Positions 35,929 to 44,331 of a stretch of DNA of 64,000 nucleotides are shown here, piece by piece. How positions within the stretch are numbered: position 1 is the first letter of the stretch; each line of letters starts with the position of its first letter. A program made the position numbers and the translations under genes. Under the pieces are notes generated by a model. That model did no database searches. It saw nothing but the letters and a program-made list of their open reading frames with translations, and was not told where the DNA came from. Origin of the DNA: Vagococcus salmoninarum (lineage in GTDB: Bacteria; Bacillota; Bacilli; Lactobacillales; Vagococcaceae); NCBI RefSeq assembly GCF_003987495.1, contig NZ_NGJU01000010.1, positions 1 to 64,000 of the forward strand. The letters are read 5' to 3'.

Positions 35929-36174
35929 TCAAAGAACAAACAGATGTTTTTTATAAATCTTAGTTGGATTGTCAAGATCATAAGCAATTTCTAGCCGATG
36001 GCCGATGTCGTAGGTCATCGGAACTTGAATGGTGTTTTCAGAGTTATAGACTTTTCCATCAATGTCATAAGCAAAAGTCGCCAACTTAGAATTCACAAAG
36101 GAGACATCTTCTGGTAGAACAGTGTCAAATGCAACAATCCTGCCAATGATTGTTTGCCTATTTTTATTCAGCAT
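35929..36174 (-). CDS. Small DUF3592-like protein
   Basis: An 81-residue protein predicted as all-beta, without membrane segments. The pattern ATFAYDIDGKVYNSEN, GHRLEIAYDLDNPTKIY resembles the core of DUF3592 extracytoplasmic domains, but the flanking membrane helices of that family are missing. It could be a cytoplasmic relative or a truncated copy. AAGGGA precedes the ATG and a terminator follows. Confidence 0.55.
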   Translation of the reverse strand: MLNKNRQTIIGRIVAFDTVLPEDVSFVNSKLATFAYDIDGKVYNSENTIQVPMTYDIGHRLEIAYDLDNPTKIYKKHLFVL

Positions 36175-36259
36175 ATTATCCCTTCTTTCTAATCGTATTA
36201 TACATCGTTTATAAAGGATTGTTAAATGAAAGGGTTGTTTTAATTTTTTTGAATGATTG

Positions 36260-36901
36260 TTAAATAGTTATTTCGAGAGAAAGGGACTCAAGGTAATCAT
36301 CTGGGTTATCGGTCAAAATTTCTGGGGTCCAAAAAACAAAATCGGTCAGTTGTTCTAAATTGTTAGGTAAAAGTCTTAATTTGTAATCTTTAATCGTAGT
36401 TGAAGTTCCTGGCTGAAAGGTACTGGGCCATTTAACCATGCCAGATTCATAAAAAATTTGAATTTGTTGCCGCTGATCAGTAACGACGTACTCAAACCCT
36501 GGATAATCAACACTCTCTTCACGATTGTTAACAGCGGTAATTGTTAATTCCAAATAATAAAAATGAGAATCTTTAAAAAAAGAAAGCAAGTAGGGGTCAT
36601 TTTCTTGATAAGTGCTAGGCATCTCTTCTTGAGTGACTTTAATGTGATTAATCGTTAAGGAAAAGTCTTCGTAAATTTCGATAGTTTTATTAGGGTTGCC
36701 AGATTTTATTAAGGTTTTTGAAAGAGAATCCGGTAGGGGCTGTAGGTCAGGAAAACGATCAGCTGAAGACTCTTGGTGGGGACTTTGAGAGGAGCTAGTT
36801 AAAGTATGTTGATTAACTTCCGGCGAAGATTGGGTACAGGCTGTTAAAAATAGAGCTATTAAAAGTAGCAGAATCAGCTCTAAATAAGTGTTTTTTTTCA
36901 T
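36260..36901 (-). CDS. Lipoprotein of unknown function, DUF4352/DUF5067-like
   Basis: A 213-residue lipoprotein: signal peptide with lipobox LTAC (Cys22), Ser-rich linker to about 50, then a beta-rich domain like the immunoglobulin-type DUF4352/DUF5067 modules (FYYLELTITAVNNREESVDYPGFEYVV). GAGG precedes the ATG. The upstream gene in the same direction ends 16 bases before, and the two proteins look distantly related, suggesting tandem duplication of a surface protein. No partner or substrate is evident. Confidence 0.7.
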   Translation of the reverse strand: MKKNTYLELILLLLIALFLTACTQSSPEVNQHTLTSSSQSPHQESSADRFPDLQPLPDSLSKTLIKSGNPNKTIEIYEDFSLTINHIKVTQEEMPSTYQENDPYLLSFFKDSHFYYLELTITAVNNREESVDYPGFEYVVTDQRQQIQIFYESGMVKWPSTFQPGTSTTIKDYKLRLLPNNLEQLTDFVFWTPEILTDNPDDYLESLSLEITI

Positions 36902-36917
36902 AAAAACCTCATTTCTA

Positions 36918-37610
36918 TTAAGGGGGGCTGACTAGTTGGACTGTAAAAGTAATTGGTTGAGCGATAACGACTTCTGAGCGAGATTCTAAAGGCCAAGTTG
37001 TAATGGAAAGCTGACTGAGTGTGGTTGGAAGCTCAAGTTCAAGTTTGCCTTCAAAAGGCATTAGGGGAAGACTAGTTTGAGGTAAGCTAAGCTGGTAATA
37101 AGGGATTTCTAAAGGTGTTTTAAGCTGAAGAGATTGACTATTATGACTTAGTTGGATGTTTTGAAAGCCTTTGAAAAGAATTGGTTCTGTGTGATTGTTT
37201 TCTAAACGGCCGCTGAAAACTAATGATCGATAGCTGTCATTGTCAATATAATTTTTCAGACTATCGTCATGATCCAAGTAAGCAGCTTTTAAATTAGACG
37301 TGGTAATGATTGAAACCGACTCAAGTTCTAAGGTAACTTCTGGCATTAAAGTAATCGTTTCATTAAGGTCATAACGCTGGAGGATAGTCTCGATAGACTC
37401 ATCATATAAGTTAGGGCGAGTATCACCGACTTGGTTAAAAGCAAAGCTGTCAGTTGTTGGTCGTTCTTGAATAGTTTCCAAAGTGGCTGAAGTTTCAAAG
37501 GAAGAACTGGAGTTGCTCAAAATACTGGACTGAGAGGGCTGGGAAGTAGTGCAAGCAGTTAAGAAAAAAGTTAGAGCTAGGAGTAATAAAGAGTGGCAAA
37601 ATGAGGTCAT
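36918..37610 (-). CDS. Lipoprotein of unknown function, first of a tandem pair
   Basis: A 230-residue lipoprotein with lipobox LTAC (Cys20), a long Ser/Thr linker and a C-terminal beta-sandwich like its downstream neighbour (SLVFSGRLENNHTEPILFKGFQNI). Both share the arrangement of a leading hydrophobic strand, an aspartate-rich loop (YLDHDDSLKNYIDNDSYR here, TYQENDPYLLSFFKDSHFY there) and a strand pair. CGGAGG precedes the ATG. The promoter is not clear. CCATAG-N8-CTATGG at 37679-37698 lies about 70 bases upstream and could be an operator. Confidence 0.7.
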   Translation of the reverse strand: MTSFCHSLLLLALTFFLTACTTSQPSQSSILSNSSSSFETSATLETIQERPTTDSFAFNQVGDTRPNLYDESIETILQRYDLNETITLMPEVTLELESVSIITTSNLKAAYLDHDDSLKNYIDNDSYRSLVFSGRLENNHTEPILFKGFQNIQLSHNSQSLQLKTPLEIPYYQLSLPQTSLPLMPFEGKLELELPTTLSQLSITTWPLESRSEVVIAQPITFTVQLVSPP

Positions 37611-37811
37611 AGTTGTTATCCTCCGATCTAAAAAAAGCTAGTGACAGTTGTCCAAAGAGCTTGATTAGGCATAGTTTACCATAGCTATTAGACTATGGGG
37701 AAGGGATTTATTAGAAAATAGCAAGTTTTTTTCAAATAGTGAAGTGGGCGGGAACGGTAATTAAGTCAAATTAAAAAGTCCCGTGTGTTTCCATAACTAA
37801 GAACTGCGGTG

Positions 37812-37895
37812 AGGCCCTTACATATTAGCAACCTGTGCCAATCTAACCTTTAGAGGCATCTTAATGATAGTTACAGAATTTTTAGTAAGGGGCCT
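37812..37895. ncRNA. Foldable element with long-range stem
   Basis: AGGCCCTTAC (37812-37821) pairs with GTAAGGGGCCT (37885-37895), enclosing TGCC/GGCA (37836-37839 with 37855-37858) and unpaired conserved-looking loops. On the minus strand it would lie in the far leader of the lipoprotein pair. It resembles a riboswitch-like junction, but I could not match it to a known class; GGTGAGGC only loosely recalls the M-box start. Confidence 0.3.
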
Positions 37896-37964
37896 TATCT
37901 TAAATACAAAATATTAAAAATAAGTCTTAAATCTTAAACGATATCGAATTAGTTATACGAAAGT

Positions 37965-38000
37965 GTTCGTTGTGGTATAATTAAACATCGTTAAACGAAC
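37965..38000 (+). promoter_or_regulatory. -10 element bracketed by inverted GTTCGTT sites
   Basis: TATAAT at 37976-37981 lies between GTTCGTT (37965-37971) and AACGAAC (37994-38000). The right half includes TCGTTAAACGAA, also found at 8718-8729. A repressor site is likely. Confidence 0.5.
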
Positions 38001-38016
38001 TAAAAGGAGAGAGAAA

Positions 38017-39213
38017 ATGAAAAAGATTATTTTATGTACCGTTGTCATTTTAGGATTAGCAGGTTGTGGCAATAAAAGCAGCTCAGAAGAGGCAGTCAAC
38101 GAAATAACACAACCCTCAATTGAATCGACAGAAAAAGATGAATTAGTAGCAAGGGAATTCAACGTTTACACTATTCCTTATGAGCCAAACCAAGAAATTG
38201 ATCAAGGGGTCTTAGTTGGCGAAGATATTTATTATGTTCTAAATGATAGTTCAGCTAACAAGAGCAGCATTTTAAAATACAATCTTAATAAGGATGACTC
38301 TGAAATTATTATTGATTACGATACTGAGGCTTCAGAGTTGCAAGTGATAAAACTGTATCGGTTAGGGAGCTATCTTGTTTGGGACTTAGGAAACGACTTT
38401 GAACAACAAAAAAACATAGGCTATTTAGACACTAATATGAAGGAACTTGAGGTAAAAACTCTTTTTCCTTTAGATGATAAAACGAAGATTACTAAGTATA
38501 ATGTGTTTGAAAATCAAATAGCAGTGGATTACAGTATCGAAAACGATAGTTCTTTTATGGCTGTGTTTGATTTGGAAAAAGCTGGAAAAACACTAGAAGT
38601 TGGTGAAGTGTTTGCTAAAGACGGTGTTTACGATAAATTATTTGCTAAATATTTTAACAAGTCCCCAGGGGGAATAGAAAAAAATCTGTCTAATCACCAA
38701 TTTTTAACAGGTTCTAGTATTGATGACAATAAAAAAGACGTACTCCAATTAAGTAGTAGTCTGGAAGGCACAGTGCTTCAGTGGCCAGGATTAAAAAATT
38801 TGAAAATTGACCAAGGGGCAATACTGCCTAATCAACAAGTTATCACCATAAACTATGATAAAATAAGTGATACTGATCAATTTGCGCATTTCAATTTATT
38901 TGATTTTGCTACTCAAACAGTGACAGAATTAAGTTACGACATGGGAGAAAGCTTTCAAATTGAAAAAAAATTGTATGCAGGGAAGGATTTTTTCTTATTT
39001 AGTGATTTTGTAGCTGGTAATAATGAAATTTACCTTGGAAAAATCAACAATCAAGAGTTAGTAGTTCAACAACTTCAAAGTGGGCTTAAAAACAGTCACT
39101 CTTTAAAAATGTTTAATGACAGTTCGGGAGATAGTTATGTGTTAACCTTTGATGATTTTGACAATAACCAAGGAAAATTTTTAATTTTTGAGGCAAAAGA
39201 TGTATTTCAATAA
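38017..39213 (+). CDS. Lipoprotein, probable beta-propeller, unknown function
   Basis: A 398-residue lipoprotein with lipobox LAGC (Cys17), a short Ser/Glu linker and a long region of repeated four-strand units, each with a hydrophobic strand and an Asp/Asn-rich turn (LVGEDIYYVLNDSS, LYRLGSYLVWDLGND, FLIFEAKD at the end). This suggests a propeller-like domain similar to DUF5050-type surface proteins. No catalytic motif is visible. AAAAGGAG precedes the ATG and a regulated-looking promoter lies upstream. It is monocistronic. Confidence 0.7.
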   Translation: MKKIILCTVVILGLAGCGNKSSSEEAVNEITQPSIESTEKDELVAREFNVYTIPYEPNQEIDQGVLVGEDIYYVLNDSSANKSSILKYNLNKDDSEIIIDYDTEASELQVIKLYRLGSYLVWDLGNDFEQQKNIGYLDTNMKELEVKTLFPLDDKTKITKYNVFENQIAVDYSIENDSSFMAVFDLEKAGKTLEVGEVFAKDGVYDKLFAKYFNKSPGGIEKNLSNHQFLTGSSIDDNKKDVLQLSSSLEGTVLQWPGLKNLKIDQGAILPNQQVITINYDKISDTDQFAHFNLFDFATQTVTELSYDMGESFQIEKKLYAGKDFFLFSDFVAGNNEIYLGKINNQELVVQQLQSGLKNSHSLKMFNDSSGDSYVLTFDDFDNNQGKFLIFEAKDVFQ

Positions 39214-39225
39214 AGAGCGAGAAAG

Positions 39226-39510
39226 TTAGGATTTAATTTGACGACAAGCTATTGAAGCTAGAGGCGTCGTTCCGCCGATTTGGTTTAACAAGCTATCCAC
39301 GTTAGCGACGTAAGCAACATCGGCTAACTCAAAAGTAATCGGTGATTCCTGACTAGTGAAGCTTAATTCCAAGTTGTTTTTTTGAGCATAATGTTCAATC
39401 GAAGTACAAATTAGCGAGTCTGTCAGTAAGGTCTCTTCTTGTTGATAAGGTTCAATAAACAAGACGGGAGTTGTTAATAAATCTTTGGAAAGTTTTAAAA
39501 TATTTTTCAT
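39226..39510 (-). CDS. Unrecognised 94-residue protein
   Basis: No family recognised. The product is soluble, with an alternating helix/strand pattern (VLFIEPYQQEETLLTDSLICTSIEHYAQKN, then LADVAYVANVDSLLNQIGG), compatible with a small alpha/beta fold. AAAGGAG and an extended -10 on the minus strand (39550-39542) support a real gene. It is convergent with the lipoprotein gene 12 bases away, with no clear hairpin between them. Confidence 0.6.
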   Translation of the reverse strand: MKNILKLSKDLLTTPVLFIEPYQQEETLLTDSLICTSIEHYAQKNNLELSFTSQESPITFELADVAYVANVDSLLNQIGGTTPLASIACRQIKS

Positions 39511-39541
39511 AGATAGGAACTCCTTTAAATGATTTTCTTTT

Positions 39542-39550
39542 ATTATAACA
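39542..39550 (-). promoter_or_regulatory. Extended -10 promoter of the 94-residue protein gene
   Basis: TG-T-TATAAT on the minus strand, about 35 bases before the start codon. Confidence 0.55.
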
Positions 39551-39600
39551 CGTCTAAAAAAAGCTTAAATCAGCCTAAAGCCGTAAAATAGTCTAACAAA

Positions 39601-39632
39601 AATGGCACAGCCAAAAGCTGAGCCATTTTTTT
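39601..39632 (-). terminator. Terminator of the AztD-like gene
   Basis: AATGGC..GC/GC..GCCATT stem with A-rich and T-rich flanks, 22 bases after the stop codon on the minus strand. Confidence 0.7.
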
Positions 39633-39654
39633 ATTAGGTTTCCTTGAAAAAGAT

Positions 39655-40914
39655 TTAGTTAAAAACTAGCAGGTGGGTCGGTTCTTCAGAGAAGGTTGCG
39701 ACAGTCGTTAATTCTTCAGAGCTGAGATCAACTAAAAGCAAGCTCTTTGCTTGTGGGTCAGTCACTAGTAGCCCCTGATTACTCAACCCAAGACTAGGCT
39801 GTGTCCCGCCATGACCACTTGGGGCCTCAAAAGGTTGGAGGACGTTGATTTTCTGACTGACAACTTCTTTCACTAAATCAATGACATAGATATTTCCGTC
39901 AAGACCAAGGACATAGCCTTGTTGACTACCATCGTGAATAAAGCCAGACAAGTAAGGGGTTCCTAAGTCAACTTTACTCAGCTGCTCTTCTGCTAAGTTA
40001 ATAATTAAGACGTTGTTACTTAAAGCAGGTGTTTCTTGGCTGCTGTAATTACTTAACAAGTAAGGTGAATTTGAATCACCAACTAGTCTGCCGACCCGAG
40101 CCTCAGTGTCAGGCAGGGCTAATAAGGTGAAGGATTCTTCCTCTTCCGAAAACAATCCAACATGTTCTTCACTACCAAAAGCCATGACTTCTTGACCGTT
40201 AGCACTGCCGACGGCTTCGCCGTGAATCCCTTTTAAATGTGGTGTTAAAATAGTTTTATCGCCGTCCTCAGTAAAAAGTCCTAAAGTGTCAGGCAATCCT
40301 TCCTCATCGTTAGCCAACGTTCGAATCACACCACCATTACTTAAAGGGAGGGCCACGCCGTGATGGGGACTATCGGGAATTAGTAACTCAGCTTCAGGGA
40401 GTTCAGTTGCTAAGAGGGCCGCGGCTGAAAAGACCTGAACCTCTCCTGTGCCATCAAAAAAGATGGCTGACTGCTCCTTGTGATTAACAATATGAGTAGG
40501 TTTCTCACCAGTAATTTCGTAAGGCAGTAATTCTGGAGGCTGAGTATAAAAATGGAGATGATCGCCGTGATCTTCGTACCAAACACCTAGATCTAGGACT
40601 TTAACGCTATTTTCCTCACGGTTAGCCAAAAACGCTAGCCGTTCATTAGGCCCTGCTGATAGTTGGGGGGCAGTGACTGAGAAGTTGTCAATGGCAATGA
40701 AATCATCTGTTTCATAAAGGGAGACTGAATCATCAAAAGCAATGAGTAGTCGTTGTTCAAGATGACTGACCTCTGTTGGCTGACTGCTATTAACAGTCTC
40801 TGACTGGGCGGGAGAGCTATCCTGAGATTTTTCTGAACCGCAAGCGACGAGGAAGAAATTTAGTGCCAAGAATGAAAGTAGCAAAAGGCGTTTGGGTAAC
40901 TCAATCTTAATCAT
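39655..40914 (-). CDS. AztD-like zinc-binding lipoprotein
   Basis: A 419-residue lipoprotein with lipobox LVAC (Cys25) and a beta-propeller-like body. The His-rich segment WYEDHGDHLHFY (His116, His119, His121) and KPTHIVNH (His141, His145) match the zinc-binding region I associate with AztD, a zinc metallochaperone that hands Zn(II) to an ABC-transporter binding protein. A second HHG element and FEAPSGHGGTQPSLG lie further on. A near-perfect Zur-type palindrome sits 20 bases upstream of the start, supporting a zinc-starvation role. No zinc ABC transporter is adjacent. AGGATGG precedes the ATG. It could also bind another divalent metal. Confidence 0.72.
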   Translation of the reverse strand: MIKIELPKRLLLLSFLALNFFLVACGSEKSQDSSPAQSETVNSSQPTEVSHLEQRLLIAFDDSVSLYETDDFIAIDNFSVTAPQLSAGPNERLAFLANREENSVKVLDLGVWYEDHGDHLHFYTQPPELLPYEITGEKPTHIVNHKEQSAIFFDGTGEVQVFSAAALLATELPEAELLIPDSPHHGVALPLSNGGVIRTLANDEEGLPDTLGLFTEDGDKTILTPHLKGIHGEAVGSANGQEVMAFGSEEHVGLFSEEEESFTLLALPDTEARVGRLVGDSNSPYLLSNYSSQETPALSNNVLIINLAEEQLSKVDLGTPYLSGFIHDGSQQGYVLGLDGNIYVIDLVKEVVSQKINVLQPFEAPSGHGGTQPSLGLSNQGLLVTDPQAKSLLLVDLSSEELTTVATFSEEPTHLLVFN

Positions 40915-40935
40915 TCATCACCATCCTATATTATT

Positions 40936-40954
40936 AAACGTGATCATTACGTTT
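40936..40954. promoter_or_regulatory. Zur-type operator before the AztD-like gene
   Basis: AAACGTGAT-C-ATTACGTTT is a 9-1-9 palindrome with a single mismatch. It closely resembles the Firmicute Zur box core CGTAATNATTACG. Confidence 0.65.
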
Positions 40955-41113
40955 TAGTTTGTAACGTCATTAATTTATCATAATTCCCTAAATATTGTCA
41001 AATAAAAAAGTAGTCTAAGACATAGAAAGGTCACACAAATTTCTGGAAATAATAGTAGTAAATAAACGTTTTCTTAGCTACAATTACCTTAGATAATAAA
41101 GTGAGGGAGATTA

Positions 41114-41533
41114 ATGAATAAACAACCAACAAAATGGCAATTAAAAATAATCAAATTAATGAGAGGAAGGTATGGTCACTTAGATCAACTGAATCGACAT
41201 TTGTTAGTATTAGCATTCGGCAGTATGATAATTAATTTATTTTTCAGTCATTACTTATTGATGCTGCTGATGTTGCTTAGTGTCTTTTTAGTCTATTATC
41301 GAATCTTTTCAAAGAAGATTTATGTTAGGGCTCAAGAAAATCAAAAATATCAAAGATGGTGGCAAAAAATAAAGCAACCATGGGCGTTAACTAAAAGTAA
41401 ATTGCTAAATCGCAAAAAATATCGCTACTTCAAATGTCCAGGGTGTAAGCAAGATGTGCGGGTCCCCAAAGGTAAAGGGAAAATAGCGATAACTTGTCCG
41501 AAATGTCACCATAAATTTCAGAAGAAAGTCTAG
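41114..41533 (+). CDS. Zinc-ribbon membrane protein
   Basis: A 139-residue protein with two adjacent membrane helices (about 30-66) and a cytoplasmic C-terminal zinc ribbon. The ribbon reads FKCPGCKQDVRVPKGKGK then ITCPKCHHKF, giving a C2-C2 site. Conserved in lactic acid bacteria, function unknown. GTGAGGGAG precedes the ATG. Confidence 0.75.
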   Translation: MNKQPTKWQLKIIKLMRGRYGHLDQLNRHLLVLAFGSMIINLFFSHYLLMLLMLLSVFLVYYRIFSKKIYVRAQENQKYQRWWQKIKQPWALTKSKLLNRKKYRYFKCPGCKQDVRVPKGKGKIAITCPKCHHKFQKKV

Positions 41534-41535
41534 AA

Positions 41536-41577
41536 AAACAGGCTCTGTGACGATAAAGTCACTGAGCCTGTTTATTT
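41536..41577. terminator. Bidirectional terminator
   Basis: AAACAGGCTC-T-GTGAC pairs with GTCAC-T-GAGCCTGTTT. The end of the convergent hydrolase gene (41572) lies within it. Confidence 0.85.
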
Positions 41578-42543
41578 TTGTGAATTGAGAAAGCTGACAA
41601 CAGAAGTTAAGTATAATTCTGGGTCAAATAAAATGGAAGAAAAATGAGGAGCCTCTTTCACGATAACTAAGTCATTAGGCCCTTGAGTAGCCGCTTGATT
41701 ACGTTTGCTCATTGCTAAAGGTACAAAAGTATCGGCGTCACCGTGAATAAATAAAATTGGCAACTTGTTTTTTTGTAATTGTTTCTCAGCTGAGGCATCG
41801 TATATATTAAATTTTAAACGTGCCCGAGTGATTAAGCTAAACATGCCGACAATTGGCACCCAAGTTGGGACTTTAAAGGCGCTACCTAATAAATAGTTAA
41901 AAAGATCTTTGATTGAGGTGTAACCACAATCAGCGACAATTCCTTGAACTTCAGGTGGTAGGACTTCACCACTGGCCATTAAAACTGTAGCAGCCCCCAT
42001 GGAATCACCCATTAAAAAGACTTTTCCAGGTTTTTTCTGATTAATGATGTAATCAGTCCATGTGAGAACATCTCGTCGCTCTAACCACCCCATAGTAATA
42101 AAACGGCCCTCACTTTCACCATGGGCTCTTTGGTCAACAATGAGACAATTATAGCCGGCTGTAACTAAGCGGCTTGCAATATAGCCCATATCAATCAGCC
42201 CACTTGTTCGATAACCGTGGAAACATAAGACCCACTTATCGCTATCAGTCTCACTATAGAAAACTCGGCCATGGAGAGTTAAGCCATCAAAAGACTTTAA
42301 ATGATGATGTTCCGTTGAGGTTTCCCAAAAAGCGGTACCTGTTGCTAACTGGAAAGCTTCACGCTCAGTAATTGCTGAATCATGTTCAGCATCAATATCA
42401 GTATTGACTAAACTATGGGCCACATCATCGAACCAAGTGTCTTGTCGGTCTAAGATGCCTTTAAAAAGAAAGTTAGCAGCGTAGTACAGCAGGCCAATAA
42501 TTACTAGTAATAAAAATAGGCCAAGTATTAGTAATAATTTCAT
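41572..42543 (-). CDS. Membrane-anchored alpha/beta hydrolase
   Basis: A 323-residue serine hydrolase with one N-terminal membrane helix (about 3-25). The nucleophile is in GDSMGAATV, the oxyanion region in CFHGYRTSG, the acid in IHGDADTFVP, and the histidine in APHFSS. It resembles the YqkD/alpha-beta hydrolase group often annotated as esterase or dienelactone hydrolase-like. Orientation would place the catalytic domain outside or, with a reversed anchor, inside; the sequence does not decide. GTGAGGG precedes the ATG. Confidence 0.85.
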   Translation of the reverse strand: MKLLLILGLFLLLVIIGLLYYAANFLFKGILDRQDTWFDDVAHSLVNTDIDAEHDSAITEREAFQLATGTAFWETSTEHHHLKSFDGLTLHGRVFYSETDSDKWVLCFHGYRTSGLIDMGYIASRLVTAGYNCLIVDQRAHGESEGRFITMGWLERRDVLTWTDYIINQKKPGKVFLMGDSMGAATVLMASGEVLPPEVQGIVADCGYTSIKDLFNYLLGSAFKVPTWVPIVGMFSLITRARLKFNIYDASAEKQLQKNKLPILFIHGDADTFVPLAMSKRNQAATQGPNDLVIVKEAPHFSSILFDPELYLTSVVSFLNSQK

Positions 42544-42674
42544 AAAAATCCCTCACATTCAAAGTTTAAGTTGTAACAATAGTATAACACAGACCTTCTA
42601 TTTACTATGTGTTTTATATACACTGAAACCGTGCCATGGTATCATTAAAGGACTAAAGAGTGGAGGAAAAGATT

Positions 42675-43037
42675 ATGGAAGAAAAAAAGCAAAATAGTTG
42701 GACAACTGCCATTATTTTAATTTGTGTTGCAGCAACTCTCAGTAGTTTAAGTCAAGTTTTCTGGAAGTTAGGAGATATGACAACGATTCAAGGGATTTTA
42801 ATCTTAGTTTTAGGACTATTAATTTCAGGTGGTGGCATGGTCTTGATGATGATCGCCTTTCGTTATGGTGAAGTGTCAATCTTACAACCGATGATGAGCT
42901 TGGGCTTTGCCTTATCTATCTTTTTTGGGAATATTTTTTTTGGCGAAACAATTACAACGAATAAGATTATTGGCACGGTAATTATTATTATTGGAGCGGC
43001 CCTCTTAAATACTGAAGGAAAGAAAGGTGAGGTCTAA
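42675..43037 (+). CDS. Small DMT-superfamily transporter subunit A
   Basis: A 120-residue protein with four membrane helices (about 12-30, 38-58, 65-83, 91-110), the size of one EamA/SMR half. FRYGEVSILQPMMSLGFALS and NKIIGTVIIIIGAALL are typical of EamA-like half-transporters. It probably pairs with the next gene product as a heterodimer exporting small molecules. An upstream GTG at 42660 lies in the TGGAGG site, so the ATG at 42675 is used. Its stop overlaps the next start (TAATG). Confidence 0.82.
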   Translation: MEEKKQNSWTTAIILICVAATLSSLSQVFWKLGDMTTIQGILILVLGLLISGGGMVLMMIAFRYGEVSILQPMMSLGFALSIFFGNIFFGETITTNKIIGTVIIIIGAALLNTEGKKGEV

Positions 43038-43381
43038 TGAATTGGTTTTTAGGAATGATCTTACTACTAGTCACAACTTTAACCGGTAGTGTTGGGGCTT
43101 TGTACTTAAAAAAAGCCATGGATAATATGCCAGAACTAAGTCTAGGAAATGTCTTACGCTCAGGTGCAGCATACTTAGGACTGTTCTTTTATATTTTAAG
43201 TGCAGTGACTAACATTATTCTTTTAGGGGCTTTTGAATATTCGATTGTTTTTCCCATGACTTCCTTAACTTACGTTTGGACAGCGATGATTTCCGTCTTT
43301 ATTTTTAGAGAACGTTTGTCACTTAATAAAGGGATTGCAATCCTTTTGATTATTATTGGTGTTTTTGTAATTAGTCGTTAG
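43037..43381 (+). CDS. Small DMT-superfamily transporter subunit B
   Basis: A 114-residue, four-helix protein related to its upstream partner (LGAFEYSIVFPMTSLTYVWTAMISVFIFRE, LLIIIGVFVISR). AAAGGTGAGG lies before the ATG, which overlaps the previous stop codon. Tandem small membrane genes of this kind usually form a heterodimeric exporter of the SMR/EamA type. Substrate unknown. Confidence 0.82.
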   Translation: MNWFLGMILLLVTTLTGSVGALYLKKAMDNMPELSLGNVLRSGAAYLGLFFYILSAVTNIILLGAFEYSIVFPMTSLTYVWTAMISVFIFRERLSLNKGIAILLIIIGVFVISR

Positions 43382-43543
43382 TTTAGAGGGAAATTAGAAT
43401 ATAATAATTTTAATGTTTATAATAACCTGTATTTAAGGGGTTATCTGAGCATTAGTCTTTTAACCAAATAGTAGTATCGTATATAATAGAAGTGTTAGCC
43501 GTTGTTATTAAATGCTAGCAAAGAGAATGATGGAGGCTGTTGT

Positions 43544-44203
43544 GTGAATCAGGAGCGTTTTTGGGGGATTATTGAAGAAGTTATTAGTAAATATCAAGGA
43601 ACAAAAGAATCTTATTTAGATGAACTAACTTACCAATTAGAAAAGTTAAGTCTAACAGAGGTGGTGTTGTGGGATAATTATTTTGAGGCGTATTTACAAC
43701 TAGCAGAAAAAGAAAAACTTTGGGCAGGGGCTTTTATTATTAATAAGGGCGATTGCAATGAGGATGGCTTTACAGATTTTCGTTGTTGGTTAATTTCAAT
43801 GGGAAAAGACTATTATTTTGACATCATGGCACAAGTAGATGATTTAGCCGACTTAATCGTGAAACACCCAGAAAATTTTAGTGCTAAATTTGAAGAAATT
43901 ATTTATAGTGGTCAAGAAGTTTTTATTAGTAAAGTTAAACGGGACGCTAGTCAGCGAGATCGAGACCCAGAAGCGCTCTATTTTGACTATGTCAACAACT
44001 TAGCTTTAGGGGCTGAAGTAACTCATCAACTCGCTTTAGAGCTAGCTTTAGATAAAAACATTAACTTTTCTTGGAATGAAAATTCAACGAAACGCTTTAA
44101 ACGGGAATTACCAAAGTTATGCCAAAAATACTTAGGGTATTTAAATAAATACGCGATGAAGTATGAGATTAGTGTAGTCAATACGGAGTTTGGCGAAGGC
44201 TGA
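43544..44203 (+). CDS. DUF4240 domain protein
   Basis: A 219-residue cytoplasmic protein opening with the DUF4240 pattern (QERFWGIIEEVISKY, then LTEVVLWDNYFEAYLQLAEKEKLWAGAFIINKGDCNEDGFTDFRCWLISMGKDYYF). The family occurs in polyimmunity and stand-alone contexts, and its role is unknown. The GTG at 43544, eight bases after TGGAGG, is the best start; the frame extends 14 codons upstream through the promoter area. A TATAAT is at 43482-43487. Confidence 0.78.
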   Translation: MNQERFWGIIEEVISKYQGTKESYLDELTYQLEKLSLTEVVLWDNYFEAYLQLAEKEKLWAGAFIINKGDCNEDGFTDFRCWLISMGKDYYFDIMAQVDDLADLIVKHPENFSAKFEEIIYSGQEVFISKVKRDASQRDRDPEALYFDYVNNLALGAEVTHQLALELALDKNINFSWNENSTKRFKRELPKLCQKYLGYLNKYAMKYEISVVNTEFGEG

Positions 44204-44331
44204 TTTGTAATATCAGTCTAAAGTCTGTATTTTAATTTCTCAAAAACAGTTATACTTGTAACACAAAGACAATCTAACTGTAATGTAAATGTCATGAAAG
44301 GCAGTTAGCAAAAAACTAGGAGGTCGTTAAG

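Larger units (their letters stand above)
37611..38016. other. Divergent intergenic region with folded element and promoter
   Basis: No gene is supported in these 400 bases. It holds the CCATAG inverted repeat near the minus-strand lipoprotein operon, a larger foldable element at 37812-37895 (separate entry), and the promoter/operator of the next plus-strand gene at 37965-38000. Confidence 0.5.

Noticed and set aside
37801-37900. M-box magnesium riboswitch, because of GGTGAGGC
   Set aside because: The rest of the M-box consensus is absent and no magnesium transporter follows.
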